From Nocardioides sp. zg-DK7169 (GTDB lineage Bacteria; Actinomycetota; Actinomycetes; Propionibacteriales; Nocardioidaceae), in the NCBI RefSeq assembly GCF_013155365.1, contig NZ_JABJRA010000002.1, positions 434,001 through 498,000 of the forward strand: a stretch of DNA of 64,000 nt, given 5' to 3'. The position numbers were made by a program, and so were the translations under genes. The notes beneath the pieces are model-generated. The model was not told the origin of the DNA and did not search any database. It worked only from the letters and a program-made list of their open reading frames with translations. Shown here one piece after another: positions 51,773 to 60,164 of this stretch; the stretch's first letter is position 1; each line of letters opens with the position of its first letter.

Positions 51773-52438
51773 ATGACTGATATCACCGAGCCCGGCCTCG
51801 AGGAGTCCCTGCAGGCCGCCCCTGCTGACGCCCCCGTCGACCCGGCCACCGAGAGCGAGGCGGAGCGCGCCGCCCGGTTCGAGCGCGATGCGCTCCCGTT
51901 CCTCGACCCGCTGTACTCCGCGGCCATGCGCATGACGCGCAACCCGGCCGACGCCGAGGACCTGGTCCAGGAGACGTTCGCGAAGGCGTACTCCTCCTTC
52001 CATCAGTTCCGGCCCGGGACCAACCTGAAGGCCTGGCTGTACCGGATCCTGACCAACACCTTCATCAACACCTACCGCAAGAAGCAGCGCCAGCCGCAGC
52101 AGTCGATGTCCGAGGACGTCGAGGACTGGCAGCTCGCCCGCGCGGAGTCGCACAGCTCCACGGGGCTGAAGTCGGCGGAGATGGAGGCGCTGGAGCACCT
52201 CCCCGACTCCCAGGTGAAGGACGCACTGCAGCGGCTGCCCGAGGAGTTCCGCCTCGCGGTCTACCTCGCCGACGTCGAGGGCTTCGCCTACAAGGAGATC
52301 GCCGAGATCATGGAGACCCCCATCGGCACCGTGATGTCGCGGCTGCACCGCGGCCGGCGCCAGCTGCGCGACATGCTCTCCGACTACGTGCGCGCCAACG
52401 ACCTGTTGACCGCCAGCTCGCGGGCGGGGGGCAAGTGA
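51773..52438 (+). CDS. sigR: ECF sigma factor SigR (redox-responsive)
   Basis: A 221-residue ECF sigma factor. Region 2 has [45 protein letters not shown] follows, and region 4 has [38 protein letters not shown]. This is the SigR/SigH group that turns on the thioredoxin and mycothiol response. The ATG at 51773 follows the GGAAT-N18-GTT promoter. The stop overlaps the start of rsrA, its antagonist. Confidence 0.95.
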   Translation: MTDITEPGLEESLQAAPADAPVDPATESEAERAARFERDALPFLDPLYSAAMRMTRNPADAEDLVQETFAKAYSSFHQFRPGTNLKAWLYRILTNTFINTYRKKQRQPQQSMSEDVEDWQLARAESHSSTGLKSAEMEALEHLPDSQVKDALQRLPEEFRLAVYLADVEGFAYKEIAEIMETPIGTVMSRLHRGRRQLRDMLSDYVRANDLLTASSRAGGK

Positions 52439-52716
52439 TGTCCCAGCCCGAGCACCCCGACGAGGTCTCGGCCACCGACTGCGCCGACTACCTCGAACAG
52501 ATCGTCTACTTCATCGACAACGAGCTGGCCGAGGCCGACTGCGACGCCGTGCGCGTGCACCTCGACACCTGCAACCCCTGCCTGGAGAAGTACGACCTCC
52601 AGCGCACGGTGAAGTCTGTCGTCGCCCGCTCCTGCTCCGAGGCGGCCCCCCAGGAGCTGCGCGACCGCGTGGTCTTCCGCCTCCGCGAGGTGCAGATCCG
52701 CATCACCGAGGGCTGA
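52435..52716 (+). CDS. rsrA: zinc anti-sigma factor RsrA
   Basis: A 92-93-residue ZAS protein. Counting from the ATG at 52438, Cys15, His41, Cys45 and Cys48 (HLDTCNPC, the Hx3Cx2C motif) form the redox-sensitive zinc site, and there is an extra Cys35. In the reduced state it holds SigR; disulphide formation releases it. It overlaps the sigR stop (GTGATG), so start 52435 or 52438 gives nearly the same protein. Confidence 0.94.
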   Translation: MMSQPEHPDEVSATDCADYLEQIVYFIDNELAEADCDAVRVHLDTCNPCLEKYDLQRTVKSVVARSCSEAAPQELRDRVVFRLREVQIRITEG

Positions 52717-52734
52717 CCCGCCCCACTCGTACGC

Positions 52735-52822
52735 CGAGTCGGCGCTTGTGGTGCGGCGAGTCGGCGCTTGTGGTGCGGTGAGTCGGCTCTTGTGGTCTGC
52801 CGAGCCGGCGCTCGAGGCGCGG
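52735..52822. repeat. four tandem 22-bp units, intergenic
   Basis: Units at 52735, 52757, 52779 and 52801. The first two are identical (CGAGTCGGCGCTTGTGGTGC plus GG); the third and fourth diverge. The complement (CCACAAGCGCCGACTCG) recurs at 56534 and 63105-63148, so this is a dispersed repeat family. Not a CRISPR array: there are no unique spacers. Confidence 0.85.
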
Positions 52823-52909
52823 GTGCTCGGTGCACGCAACCGCGCAGTTGCTGGGTTGTGCGCACCCCCGGGGCCGGAGCCGCCCCGCTAAATGCCCCCG
52901 AAACGCAGC

Positions 52910-52940
52910 GAACCCCCGGCCGTGAACGGCTCGGGGGTTC
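52910..52940. terminator. terminator hairpin between rsrA and the bL37 gene
   Basis: GAACCCCCGGCCG pairs with CGGCTCGGGGGTTC (52927-52940) with one bulge and a 4-nt loop. It lies between two converging genes and can serve both. Confidence 0.75.
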
Positions 52941-52957
52941 AGTGCTTGTGTCAGCGC

Positions 52958-53032
52958 TCAGGCGTTGGGGCGCTTGCCGTGGTTCGCGCCCTTCTTCTTG
53001 CGAGCGCGGCGCTTGCGGCCGGTCTTGCCCAT
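52958..53032 (-). CDS. 24-residue ribosomal protein bL37
   Basis: The frame from the ATG at 53032 encodes 24 residues, very basic, beginning MGKTGRKRRARKKKG and ending ANHGKRPNA. This is the pattern of the tiny actinobacterial 50S protein called bL37, first seen in mycobacterial ribosome structures. An AGGAGG site lies just upstream of the ATG. Location next to sigR/rsrA fits its usual neighbourhood. Gene finders often miss it because of its size. Confidence 0.82.
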   Translation of the reverse strand: MGKTGRKRRARKKKGANHGKRPNA

Positions 53033-53104
53033 GGTGTCCTCCTGCGGAATCGACGTCGACCCTGCAACGGATGTCCGGCGGGCCACGGAGAAGTCTCCCA
53101 AATG

Positions 53105-53491
53105 TCAGGGGCGAGGCGAAATCCGGGTCAGGAACCGGTCGCCGTCGACCACCACGCGGGTCACCTCACCGTGCGCGACGACGGCGCCGAGACGGTCTCC
53201 CGCGACGTGCCGGGCCGCGACGGTGAAGCGGTGCAGCCGCCCGTCGGCGTACGTCGTGGAGGCGCTCACCTCGAGCTCCTGGCCGACCGGGCTGGGGGAG
53301 AGGTGCTCGAGCGTCACGCGGGTGCCCACGGACGCGGAGCCGGGCGGCAGGGTGGGGTCCAGGGCCGCGCAGGTCGCGGCCTCGAGCCAGGCCAGCAGCC
53401 GCGGCGTCGCGAGCTCCGGGAGCGTGCCGGAGCCCACCGACACGGCCGTGTCGGCGGAGGCGACGGTGAAGCGCAGCGTCGCCTCGCTCAC
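53105..53491 (-). CDS. hotdog-fold thioesterase (FlK-like)
   Basis: A protein of about 128 residues: LATPRLLAWLEAATCAALDP with the following VGTRVTLEHLSPSPVGQELEVSA resembles fluoroacetyl-CoA-type (FlK) hotdog thioesterases. It would hydrolyse an acyl-CoA. The GTG at 53491 overlaps the GNAT gene stop by 4 bp (GTGA). The substrate is unknown. Confidence 0.8.
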   Translation of the reverse strand: MSEATLRFTVASADTAVSVGSGTLPELATPRLLAWLEAATCAALDPTLPPGSASVGTRVTLEHLSPSPVGQELEVSASTTYADGRLHRFTVAARHVAGDRLGAVVAHGEVTRVVVDGDRFLTRISPRP

Positions 53492-54015
53492 AGCGCCAAC
53501 CGGTAGGCCCGCAGGAAGACGTCCGGGCTCGGGCGCCAGTCGCGCTCGGGGACGGCCACGAAGCCGAACCGCTCGTAGACCCGGTGGGCGGCGCGCATCT
53601 GCGCGAGGCTGGACAGCACGACCGCGCGACGTCCCTCCGCCCTGGAACGCTCGACGACGAGGTCGACCAGGCGGGCGCCCACGCCGCGCCCCTGCGCCGA
53701 GGGCGCCACGGCGAGCATCCGGAACTCGCCCTCGTCGGGCCGGGCGATCTCGCGCCACGGGGAGCCGTCCGGGCAGATCGTGACGCTGCCCAGCACCTCG
53801 CCCGAGGGGTCTGCGGCGACCCAGACCTCGGCCCGGGCCGCGCGGGCGGCGGTGTCGCGCAGCCGGGCGGCGTACGGGTCGTCCGGGCCGCTCAGGAAGC
53901 CGGCGTAGGCGGCCAGCACCAGCGCACCGACCGCCTCGTGGTCGGCCGCCGTCGCGAGGCGCACGCGCAGCCCCTGACCCGTCTCGCGGGCGTCGGTCGG
54001 GCGCGCGGCGGTCAT
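53488..54015 (-). CDS. GNAT family N-acetyltransferase
   Basis: A 175-residue GNAT protein. Motif A is FRMLAVAPSAQGRGVGARLVDLV (Q/R-G-x-G) and the C-terminal part is AHRVYERFGFVAVPERDW. It transfers an acetyl group from acetyl-CoA to an unknown amine. It is followed, with an overlap, by the thioesterase gene, and lies 4 bp after the DUF2785 gene. The three probably form a transcription unit. Confidence 0.87.
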   Translation of the reverse strand: MTAARPTDARETGQGLRVRLATAADHEAVGALVLAAYAGFLSGPDDPYAARLRDTAARAARAEVWVAADPSGEVLGSVTICPDGSPWREIARPDEGEFRMLAVAPSAQGRGVGARLVDLVVERSRAEGRRAVVLSSLAQMRAAHRVYERFGFVAVPERDWRPSPDVFLRAYRLAL

Positions 54016-54019
54016 CGGC

Positions 54020-54907
54020 TCAGCCTCGGGCGGGGCCGCGTCGGGTGCCGGCGTAGTCCTCGCCCGGAGCCCGCAGGTGGTCGGGGTTGGTGCTGCGCAG
54101 CGCCTCCACGACGACCAGCAGCAGGTCGGAGCGCACGGCGGGCGGCCGGGTGCCGAGCGCGAGCTGGAGGTAGAGCGCGCGCAGGAACGCCTCGGCGTTG
54201 CCGCGCACGAGGTAGGGGTCGCGCCCGTCGTACGTCGCGCGTACGCCGGCCTGCGCGGCGATCCGCGCGACCCAGGGCTCCAGCACCGACAGCGGGACCA
54301 GGTCGCGGTGCAGGACGAGCATCGTGGCGGCCGCCAGCCGGTCGGGCTCGCCGTGGCTGAACAGCTCCTCGGCCGGTAGCAGCACCCGGTCGGCGAGCAC
54401 GTCGAGGACGACGGTCAGCTCCGGGGTCCCGAGGTGGGTGGAGCCGGCGAGGGCGCCGAGCGCGTCGGCCCCGTGGGAGACCGCCTCGGCGCGACCCTTG
54501 CCCGGCACGAAGCCGCGCAGGTCCTTCTCGCGCAGGAACCAGGTCGCGAGCCGGTCGCCCCAGTCCAGGACCCGGTCGGGGGAGACCAAGGCACGCTCGG
54601 TGCCGCGCTGCAGGCAGGCGCCGAGGAGCCGCGCGGACAGGCTGCGCCGGAAGACGCTGTCGGTGCCGGACTCGCCGAGCCCGGCGGACAACCCGATCGC
54701 CATGCCGTCGCCGAGGCCGCCGAGCAGGTCGTCGTAGACACCGCGGTCCAGCCAGGTGAGCAGCGCCGGCACCGCGAGGCCCTCGCGCACGGCCGGGTCC
54801 GGGTCGCCGAGCATCGCGGTCAGCTCGACCGTGAGCTCGTGGAGGGAGCGGTCGGAGGGGACCGCGAGGCCTTGTGCGTGCAGCTCTCGCCAGTACGTCC
54901 CGGACAT
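54020..54907 (-). CDS. DUF2785 family protein
   Basis: About 295 residues, predicted all helical with repeats. SGTYWRELHAQGLAVP, PAVREGLAVPALLTWLDRGVYDDLL and KDLRGFVPGKGRAEAVSHGADAL are DUF2785 features. An ATG at 54931 is possible, but 54907 begins the conserved part. No enzyme motif is visible and the function is unknown. It is divergent from the sensor kinase gene. Confidence 0.78.
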   Translation of the reverse strand: MSGTYWRELHAQGLAVPSDRSLHELTVELTAMLGDPDPAVREGLAVPALLTWLDRGVYDDLLGGLGDGMAIGLSAGLGESGTDSVFRRSLSARLLGACLQRGTERALVSPDRVLDWGDRLATWFLREKDLRGFVPGKGRAEAVSHGADALGALAGSTHLGTPELTVVLDVLADRVLLPAEELFSHGEPDRLAAATMLVLHRDLVPLSVLEPWVARIAAQAGVRATYDGRDPYLVRGNAEAFLRALYLQLALGTRPPAVRSDLLLVVVEALRSTNPDHLRAPGEDYAGTRRGPARG

Positions 54908-54987
54908 GGCGCCCATCCTGCCAAACCCCACCGACGGTGCACGATCCCGGTGGTCGGGACGGGTGAGCGCGGGCCTACGCTGAGCCG

Positions 54988-56472
54988 GTGCCGTCCCTGA
55001 CCGAGCTCGTGCGCGACCACACCGACCTCGACGACGCGGATGTGGCCTGGCTGCAGCTGCTCCAGGCGGACTGGCAGATCATCGCGGACCTCTCCTTCGC
55101 CGACCTGGTGCTGTGGGTGCCCGACCGGTCCGGCAACGGGTTCTGGGCCGCCGGCCAGATGCGCCCCACCACGGGCCCCACGGCGTACGTCGACGACGTG
55201 ATCGGCACCTTCGTGCCGGCCGGGCGTCGCCCGCTGCTCGACATCGCCGCCCGCGAGGGCCGACTGGTGCGCGAGGGCGACCCGGAGTGGCGCGACGACG
55301 TCCCCGTGCGGGTGGAGTCGATCCCGGTGCGCCGGGAGGGCCGCGTGATCGCGGTTGTGGCGCGCAACACCAACCTGCTCGGCGTGCGGACCCCCAGCCA
55401 GCTCGAGCTGTCCTACCTGCAGACCGCCGCCGACCTGACCCAGATGATCGCCCGCGGCCACTTCCCCTCCCCGGGGCAGCGCAGCGACCACGCGGACTCC
55501 CCGCGCGTCGGCGACGGGTTCCTGCGCGTGGACGCCGCCGGGCGCGTCGAGTACGCCAGCCCCAACGCGCTGTCGGTCTATCGCCGCCTGGGCCTCTCTG
55601 GCGACCTGGCCGGCCTGACCCTCGCCGACGTCACCCGCGAGCTGGTGCCGCCGCGCCGGCGCCCCGACGAGGAGACCCTCAGCGCCGTCCTCGGCGGCCG
55701 GGCGCAGCGCGACCTCGAGATCACCAGCGAGCGCGGCGACGGGTTGTCGCTGATCGTGCGTGCGGTGCCGCTGCGTCCCGCAGGGGAGCGGATCGGGGCG
55801 CTCATCCTGGTCCGCGACGTCACCGACCTGCGCCGGCGCGACCGCGAGCTGGTGACCAAGGACGCCACCATCCGCGAGATCCACCACCGGGTGAAGAACA
55901 ACCTGCAGACCGTGGCCGCGCTGCTGCGGCTCCAGGCGCGCCGGATGGACTCCGAGGCGGGCCGGTCGGCGCTGGAGGAGGCGGTACGCCGCGTCGGCAC
56001 GATCGCGATCGTGCACGAGACCCTCAGCCAGGCCGTCGAGGAGACGGTCGACTTCGACGACGTGGCCGACCGGCTCGGCGCGATGATGACCGACGTCAGC
56101 TCGGTCGGCGGCCGGGTGCGGGTGCGCCGCGACGGCGCCTTCGGCGTGCTGTCCTCGGAGTCGGCCACCGCCCTGGCGATGGTGCTCACCGAGATCATGC
56201 AGAACGCCGTCGAGCACGGCTACGACGCCGGCAACGCGGAGCTTGCCGGCACCATCGGCGTCCGGGTGCGTCGCCTCGTGGGACGCCTGCACCTCACCGT
56301 CGACGACGACGGGGTCGGTCTCCCGGAGGGCTTCGACCTGGACGGGTCGACGAACCTGGGGCTCTCGATCGTGCGCACCCTGGTCGAGTCCGAGCTCGGC
56401 GGTCAGCTCGAGATCGGGCCGGTGCCGGAGGGGAGCGGTACCCGGGTCGTGGTCGACATCCCGCTGGAGTGA
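54988..56472 (+). CDS. pdtaS: PdtaS-like sensor histidine kinase
   Basis: A 494-residue cytoplasmic kinase with no TM segment. Residues about 20-160 form a GAF-like sensor (MRPTTGPTAYVDDVIGTF), and 175-285 form a PAS domain. The HisKA_2 helix REIHHRVKNNLQTVAALL carries His299/His300. The ATPase domain has ITEIMQNAVEHGYDAG and VDDDGVGLPEGFD. This matches PdtaS, whose partner PdtaR is an antitermination regulator. The GTG start has TACGCT 6 nt upstream and may be leaderless. It lies next to whiB1, as in mycobacteria. Confidence 0.9.
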   Translation: MPSLTELVRDHTDLDDADVAWLQLLQADWQIIADLSFADLVLWVPDRSGNGFWAAGQMRPTTGPTAYVDDVIGTFVPAGRRPLLDIAAREGRLVREGDPEWRDDVPVRVESIPVRREGRVIAVVARNTNLLGVRTPSQLELSYLQTAADLTQMIARGHFPSPGQRSDHADSPRVGDGFLRVDAAGRVEYASPNALSVYRRLGLSGDLAGLTLADVTRELVPPRRRPDEETLSAVLGGRAQRDLEITSERGDGLSLIVRAVPLRPAGERIGALILVRDVTDLRRRDRELVTKDATIREIHHRVKNNLQTVAALLRLQARRMDSEAGRSALEEAVRRVGTIAIVHETLSQAVEETVDFDDVADRLGAMMTDVSSVGGRVRVRRDGAFGVLSSESATALAMVLTEIMQNAVEHGYDAGNAELAGTIGVRVRRLVGRLHLTVDDDGVGLPEGFDLDGSTNLGLSIVRTLVESELGGQLEIGPVPEGSGTRVVVDIPLE

Positions 56473-56533
56473 GCGGTAGGAGCGGGGGCGGGCAGCCGGG
56501 CCGAGGGAGAAGCGGGCCGAGGAATCAGCCCGG

Positions 56534-56552
56534 CCACGAGCGCCGACTCGGC
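56534..56552. repeat. single copy of the 22-bp repeat family
   Basis: CCACGAGCGCCGACTCGGC lies in the pdtaS-whiB1 intergenic region. It matches the complement of the units at 52735-52822. Confidence 0.75.
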
Positions 56553-56595
56553 GAAGGCACCCGCGGGCTTCAGAAGCCGGCCGGGAAAGAAGAAG

Positions 56596-56632
56596 GTCCG
56601 GTCACCCGGCACGAGTCGTGCCGGGGCCGGAC
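56596..56632. terminator. terminator hairpin between pdtaS and whiB1
   Basis: GTCCGG and CCCGGCACGA pair with TCGTGCCGGG and CCGGAC around a short loop and small bulge. The stop of whiB1 is at 56652 and that of pdtaS at 56472, so it can stop both. Confidence 0.78.
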
Positions 56633-56651
56633 ATGTCCGAGCGGTCCGTGC

Positions 56652-56903
56652 TCAGGCGGTCCGGACGCGGGCGCGGGCGTTGCGGCGCTTCAGAGCACGC
56701 CGCTCGTCCTCGCTGAGGCCGCCCCAGACGCCGTGGTCCTGACCGGCCTCGAGAGCCCATGCGAGACACTGCTCGCGAACCTCGCAGCGTCGGCAGACCT
56801 GCTTGGCCTCCTCGATCTGGAGGATGGCAGGACCGGTGTTGCCGATCGGGAAGAACAGCTCCGGGTCCTCGTCGAGGCATGCGGAACGGTGGCGCCAATC
56901 CAT
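56652..56903 (-). CDS. whiB1: WhiB-family iron-sulfur regulator, WhiB1-like
   Basis: An 83-residue Wbl protein. Cys9, Cys37, Cys40 and Cys46 (CRRC at 37-40) bind a 4Fe-4S cluster. GVWGG (58-62) is the sigma-interacting turn, and KRRNARARVRTA is the basic DNA-binding tail. The start MDWRHRSACLDEDPELFFP closely follows WhiB1 of mycobacteria, an essential NO-responsive regulator. It is convergent with pdtaS, as in M. tuberculosis. Confidence 0.93.
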   Translation of the reverse strand: MDWRHRSACLDEDPELFFPIGNTGPAILQIEEAKQVCRRCEVREQCLAWALEAGQDHGVWGGLSEDERRALKRRNARARVRTA

Positions 56904-57151
56904 GGCTGGAGAATCCCTCATCTCTACTGCGAACGTGCAGACCAGGGGCAACTCAGGCCTGCGTTGAAAGCGCTGGGTGCCGAGGGCACCGCGTTGTGAA
57001 CGCATTCACGAGCGCACGACCAGACTCGCAACTATCGGCGGTCGAGACAAGACCCTCGGATGGTCTCTTTCGTCACAGGGCGCTGCGTGAGACGACCCTC
57101 GACGACGGTACCCCCGACCGGCTCGGGTGCCGGATCTCCTACGCTGGGAGC

Positions 57152-57553
57152 GTGACCGACCGCCGTGCCGACCTGCCCGTACCGCTCGTGGTCGCCGCCG
57201 CCGGTGCGGCGCTCGAAGCCCTCGCGCTGCTGGCCCTCGCGGTGCTGGAGCTGGTCAACATCTCCGCGCTGCGCATCACCATGGGCGCCTCGACGGCCGT
57301 CTTCTTCCTGATGTACGGCGTGGGGCTGATGGCCTGCGCGGCGTTCCTGCTCCGGCGGGCCCCGTGGGCGCGCGCGCCGATCATCTTGACCCAGCTGATC
57401 CAGCTCGGCACCGCCTGGAGCTTCACCGGCGGCTCGACCACCCTCGTCGCGGTGGTGCTCGCCGTCCTCGCGGTGGTCGTCCTGGTCGGTGTCCTGCACC
57501 CCGCGAGCACCGCGGCGCTGATCGACGACCCGACCGGCGAGGGACGCGACTGA
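57152..57553 (+). CDS. small integral membrane protein, four TM segments
   Basis: About 133 residues with hydrophobic segments LVVAAAGAALEALALLALAVL, AVFFLMYGVGLMACAAFLL, IILTQLIQLGTAWSF and VVLAVLAVVVLVGVL. The GTG at 57152 has TACGCT 6 nt upstream, suggesting a leaderless message. No conserved family is recognised with confidence. It ends 48 bp from the convergent sigF stop. Confidence 0.7.
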   Translation: MTDRRADLPVPLVVAAAGAALEALALLALAVLELVNISALRITMGASTAVFFLMYGVGLMACAAFLLRRAPWARAPIILTQLIQLGTAWSFTGGSTTLVAVVLAVLAVVVLVGVLHPASTAALIDDPTGEGRD

Positions 57554-57600
57554 GCCGGCGCGCGCTCGCGCGACGTACCTGATCGGCCCGCCGCGGGGGA

Positions 57601-58410
57601 TCAGTCCTGCTGCTCCAGCGAGGTGCGCAGCTGCACCAGGGTGCGGGTGAGCAGCCGGGAGACGTGCATCTGGGAGACGCCGATCTCGGCGGCGATCTGC
57701 GACTGGGTCATGTTCTTGAAGAATCGCAGCAGCAGGATCTTCTTCTCCCGCGGCTCGAGGCGGTCCAGCAGCGGCTTGATCGACTCGCGGACCTCGACGT
57801 GGGCCAGACCGGCGTCCTCGATGCCGATCGCGTCGAGCATGCTGGCGGCACCGTTCTCGGAGTCGTCGGCGGCGTCGAGGGAGAGGGTGCTGTAGGCGTT
57901 GCTGGAGTCGATGCCCTCGACGATCTCCTCGACCGTGCAGCCGATCGCCTCGGCGAGCTCGCGGGCGGTGGGGGAGCGCCCCAGCGTCTGGGTGAGCTCG
58001 GCGGTCGCGGTGCCGATCTGCATGCGCAGCTCCTGCAGTCGGCGGGGCACGCGGATCGCCCAGCCCTTGTCGCGGAAGTAGCGCTTGATCTCGCCGATGA
58101 TCGTCGGCGTCGCGTAGGTGGAGAACTCCACGCCGCGGTCGAGGTCGAAGCGGTCGACGGACTTGATCAGCCCGATCGTGCCGACCTGGACGAGGTCCTC
58201 GAAGGGCTCGCCGCGGTTGCGGAAGCGGCGCGCGCAGTGCTCCACGAGCGGCAGGTGGAGGTGGACCAGCGCGTTGCGGGCCTGCTCGCGGGCGGCCTCG
58301 GACGTGGCGTCGTCGCGCAGGACGACGAAGAGCTCCGCGCTGCGGCGGCGGGTCACCTCCGCCGCAGTCGGGGGCAGCTGAGGGTCGGGAGCTCCAAGGT
58401 CCTCGCTCAT
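57601..58410 (-). CDS. sigF: stress/sporulation-type sigma factor SigF/SigB
   Basis: A 269-residue sigma factor of the SigB/SigF/SigG type. Region 2 has RFRNRGEPFEDLVQVGTIGLIKSVDRFDLD and FSTYATPTIIGEIKRYFRDK, and region 4 has KKILLLRFFKNMTQSQIAAEIGVSQMHVSRLL. It is preceded by its probable anti-sigma gene, with one shared base (TGATG). It directs general-stress transcription and is released from RsbW by anti-anti-sigma partners not seen in this window. Confidence 0.9.
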   Translation of the reverse strand: MSEDLGAPDPQLPPTAAEVTRRRSAELFVVLRDDATSEAAREQARNALVHLHLPLVEHCARRFRNRGEPFEDLVQVGTIGLIKSVDRFDLDRGVEFSTYATPTIIGEIKRYFRDKGWAIRVPRRLQELRMQIGTATAELTQTLGRSPTARELAEAIGCTVEEIVEGIDSSNAYSTLSLDAADDSENGAASMLDAIGIEDAGLAHVEVRESIKPLLDRLEPREKKILLLRFFKNMTQSQIAAEIGVSQMHVSRLLTRTLVQLRTSLEQQD

Positions 58411-58850
58411 CAGACGTCCAGGCCGGCGCCTCGTGCTGCACCGGGCGAGCCGAGCGCCGAGGAGGTCATCGACATGGTGATCGCGAGGTGGCCGTCGACG
58501 TACTCGACCTCGGTCAGGTCGGTCAGCGTGGTGAGCACCTGCCAGGCGAAGCTCTCACGGTCCGGGGTCGAGGGGTGCCGCGAGTCCACGCCGACGGTGA
58601 CGGTGATCCGGCCCGGGCGCAGCCGGAAGCTGCACAGCATCTCGGCGGCCTCGTCGGCCTCGGGGAGCAGCAGCGCGCTGGCCTCGCCGACCGCGACCCG
58701 GAGGTCCTCGATGTCGTCGATGGTCAGGTCGAGGCGGGCGGCGATCGCGGCCGTGGTGGTGCGCAGGACGGAGACGTAGGCGCCGTCGGCCGGCAACCGG
58801 ATCTCCACGTCGGCGCGCTTGCCCCGGGAGCCGGCGGTGGACGGTGCCAT
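58410..58850 (-). CDS. rsbW: RsbW-type anti-sigma factor (serine kinase fold)
   Basis: A 146-residue GHKL-type kinase fold: the N box IDDIEDLRVAVGEASALLL is clear. A shorter C-terminal lobe includes SFAWQVLTTLTDLTEVEYVDGHLAITM. It binds and silences SigF encoded just downstream; the genes overlap by one base. The ATG at 58850 has AAGGA upstream. Confidence 0.88.
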   Translation of the reverse strand: MAPSTAGSRGKRADVEIRLPADGAYVSVLRTTTAAIAARLDLTIDDIEDLRVAVGEASALLLPEADEAAEMLCSFRLRPGRITVTVGVDSRHPSTPDRESFAWQVLTTLTDLTEVEYVDGHLAITMSMTSSALGSPGAARGAGLDV

Positions 58851-58984
58851 GGGTGTGTTCCTTCGGCGAGCTTCGGTCGGGGGAGGTGCCCCGACCCTAG
58901 ACGACCCCCTCGCGCGGTGCCGCCCGGGACCCACCGATCGGCACGGCGGCGTCGAAAAGCGCCTGTCGGCGCGCGGAAATGCGT

Positions 58985-59034
58985 CCGGGGCCGATCCGCG
59001 GGTCTCCCCGCCGATCGGCCCCGGTGTACGCCGT
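58985..59034 (-). terminator. terminator of sodN
   Basis: CCGGGGCCGATC (58985-58996) pairs perfectly with GATCGGCCCCGG (59023-59034). It starts 6 bp after the sodN stop. Confidence 0.82.
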
Positions 59035-59040
59035 GGGTGA

Positions 59041-59442
59041 TCAGGCCTTCTTGGTCTCCCAGAAGATCTCGGCGATCTGGTCGATCTTCGCGAGCAGCTG
59101 GTCGGCGGCGTCGGCGTCGAGCGTGCCCTTGGTGCCGCCGGCACCCGCGAGCTTGGTGGCCTCGTTGAAGAGGGTGTGCAGCTGCGGGTACTTCTCGAAG
59201 TGCGGGGGCTTGAAGTAGTCGGTCCACAGCACCCAGAGGTGGTGCTTGACCAGGTCGGAGCGCTGCTCCTTGATGAGCACGGCGCGGGTGCGGAAGTCGG
59301 GGTCGTCGTTGTCCGCGACCTTGGCGATGATCGCCTTGATCGACTCGGCCTCGATGCGGGCCTGAGCCGGGTCGTAGATGCCGCACGGCAGGTCGCAGTG
59401 GGCGGAAACCTCGAGGGTGGGTGCGAACAGTCGCGCGAACAT
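59041..59442 (-). CDS. sodN: nickel superoxide dismutase SodN
   Basis: A 133-residue precursor. The leader MFARLFAPTLEVSA (14 residues) is removed to expose the nickel hook HCDLPCG (His15, Cys16, Cys20 in the precursor). The rest is the four-helix Ni-SOD subunit, with IYDPAQARIEAESIKAI and VLWTDYFKPPHFEKYP. It destroys superoxide in the cytoplasm as a hexamer. The maturation protease gene sodX diverges from it. Confidence 0.96.
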   Translation of the reverse strand: MFARLFAPTLEVSAHCDLPCGIYDPAQARIEAESIKAIIAKVADNDDPDFRTRAVLIKEQRSDLVKHHLWVLWTDYFKPPHFEKYPQLHTLFNEATKLAGAGGTKGTLDADAADQLLAKIDQIAEIFWETKKA

Positions 59443-59523
59443 GCGGGTCCTCTCGTCTTCGTCTATGGGGTTCTCGACCGTACGACGGTCACGGAGCCGA
59501 GGCTCGACTGGGACACTACTCGG

Positions 59524-59883
59524 GTGACAGTGCGAGCACGAGGCATCCGCCGTCTGGCGGAACGAGTACCCCGCGTGGGGATCGCACATGTCCGTGGCGC
59601 CTCGATGCTGCCGACGCTCGCGCCCGGCGACGTCCTGCTCGTCGACCACCGCGGGCGTCCGCGTCCCGGCCGGGTGGTGGTGGCGCGGTTCGCCGACGGG
59701 ACGCTGGCGGTCAAGCGCGCCACCGAGCGCCGGCAGACCCGCACCGCTGGTCCCGGGTGGTGGCTGCTCAGCGACAACCCCGCCGAGGGGGTCGACTCCC
59801 GCCACCGCGGCCCGGTGCCCGACCAGGACGTCGTCGCGGTGGTCCTCGGGCGGCTCTGGCCACGGCCGACCTCGCTGCGCTGA
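59524..59883 (+). CDS. sodX: Ni-SOD maturation protease SodX (S26 family)
   Basis: A 119-residue small S26-family peptidase. The nucleophile Ser27 is in GASMLPTLAPGD and Lys64 in LAVKRA. WWLLSDNPAEGVDSRHRGPV is the last conserved box. There is no TM segment, as is usual for SodX, which removes the SodN leader in the cytoplasm. The GTG at 59524 is 81 bp from the divergent sodN ATG. I saw no clear TTGCAA-type Nur box in the shared promoter. Confidence 0.9.
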   Translation: MTVRARGIRRLAERVPRVGIAHVRGASMLPTLAPGDVLLVDHRGRPRPGRVVVARFADGTLAVKRATERRQTRTAGPGWWLLSDNPAEGVDSRHRGPVPDQDVVAVVLGRLWPRPTSLR

Positions 59884-60164
59884 GGTCGCGTCGAGGACCG
59901 GGCTGAGGCCGCGCTGAGCCCGGGGCGGGGCCGGGTGCGCGCCGCCCGCGGCGTACTCGCGAGTCACCTACGGGTGTGAGAGATCGCACGTCCCACTGCG
60001 TCGCTCTGCTCACTGAGTGAGAGGAGCGCGTTGTGCCAGACTGGCCGTACCCCGATCCCCTCCGACCGGATCCGTGGTCCGGCGCACACCCGCAGCGCCG
60101 ACCGCGTTCCTCCGTCCTCCGACGCGGCGCCCCCCCTCGGCGCCTGGAAAGTTGTCCTTCCCAG
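59884..60164. other. leader region before malic enzyme
   Basis: No separate gene is supported. A good ribosome site (GAGAGGAG) lies before a GTG at 60033 that is in frame with malic enzyme. The 44 codons between it and the ATG at 60165 are Pro/Arg-rich and look non-conserved, but an N-terminal extension or a short leader peptide remains possible. Confidence 0.4.

Noticed and set aside
52735-52822. CRISPR array
   Set aside because: Units are directly adjacent with no unique spacers, and no cas genes are nearby.
59443-59523. Nur box in the sodN-sodX promoter
   Set aside because: I could not find a TTGCAA-N5-TTGCAA-like sequence; none is reported.
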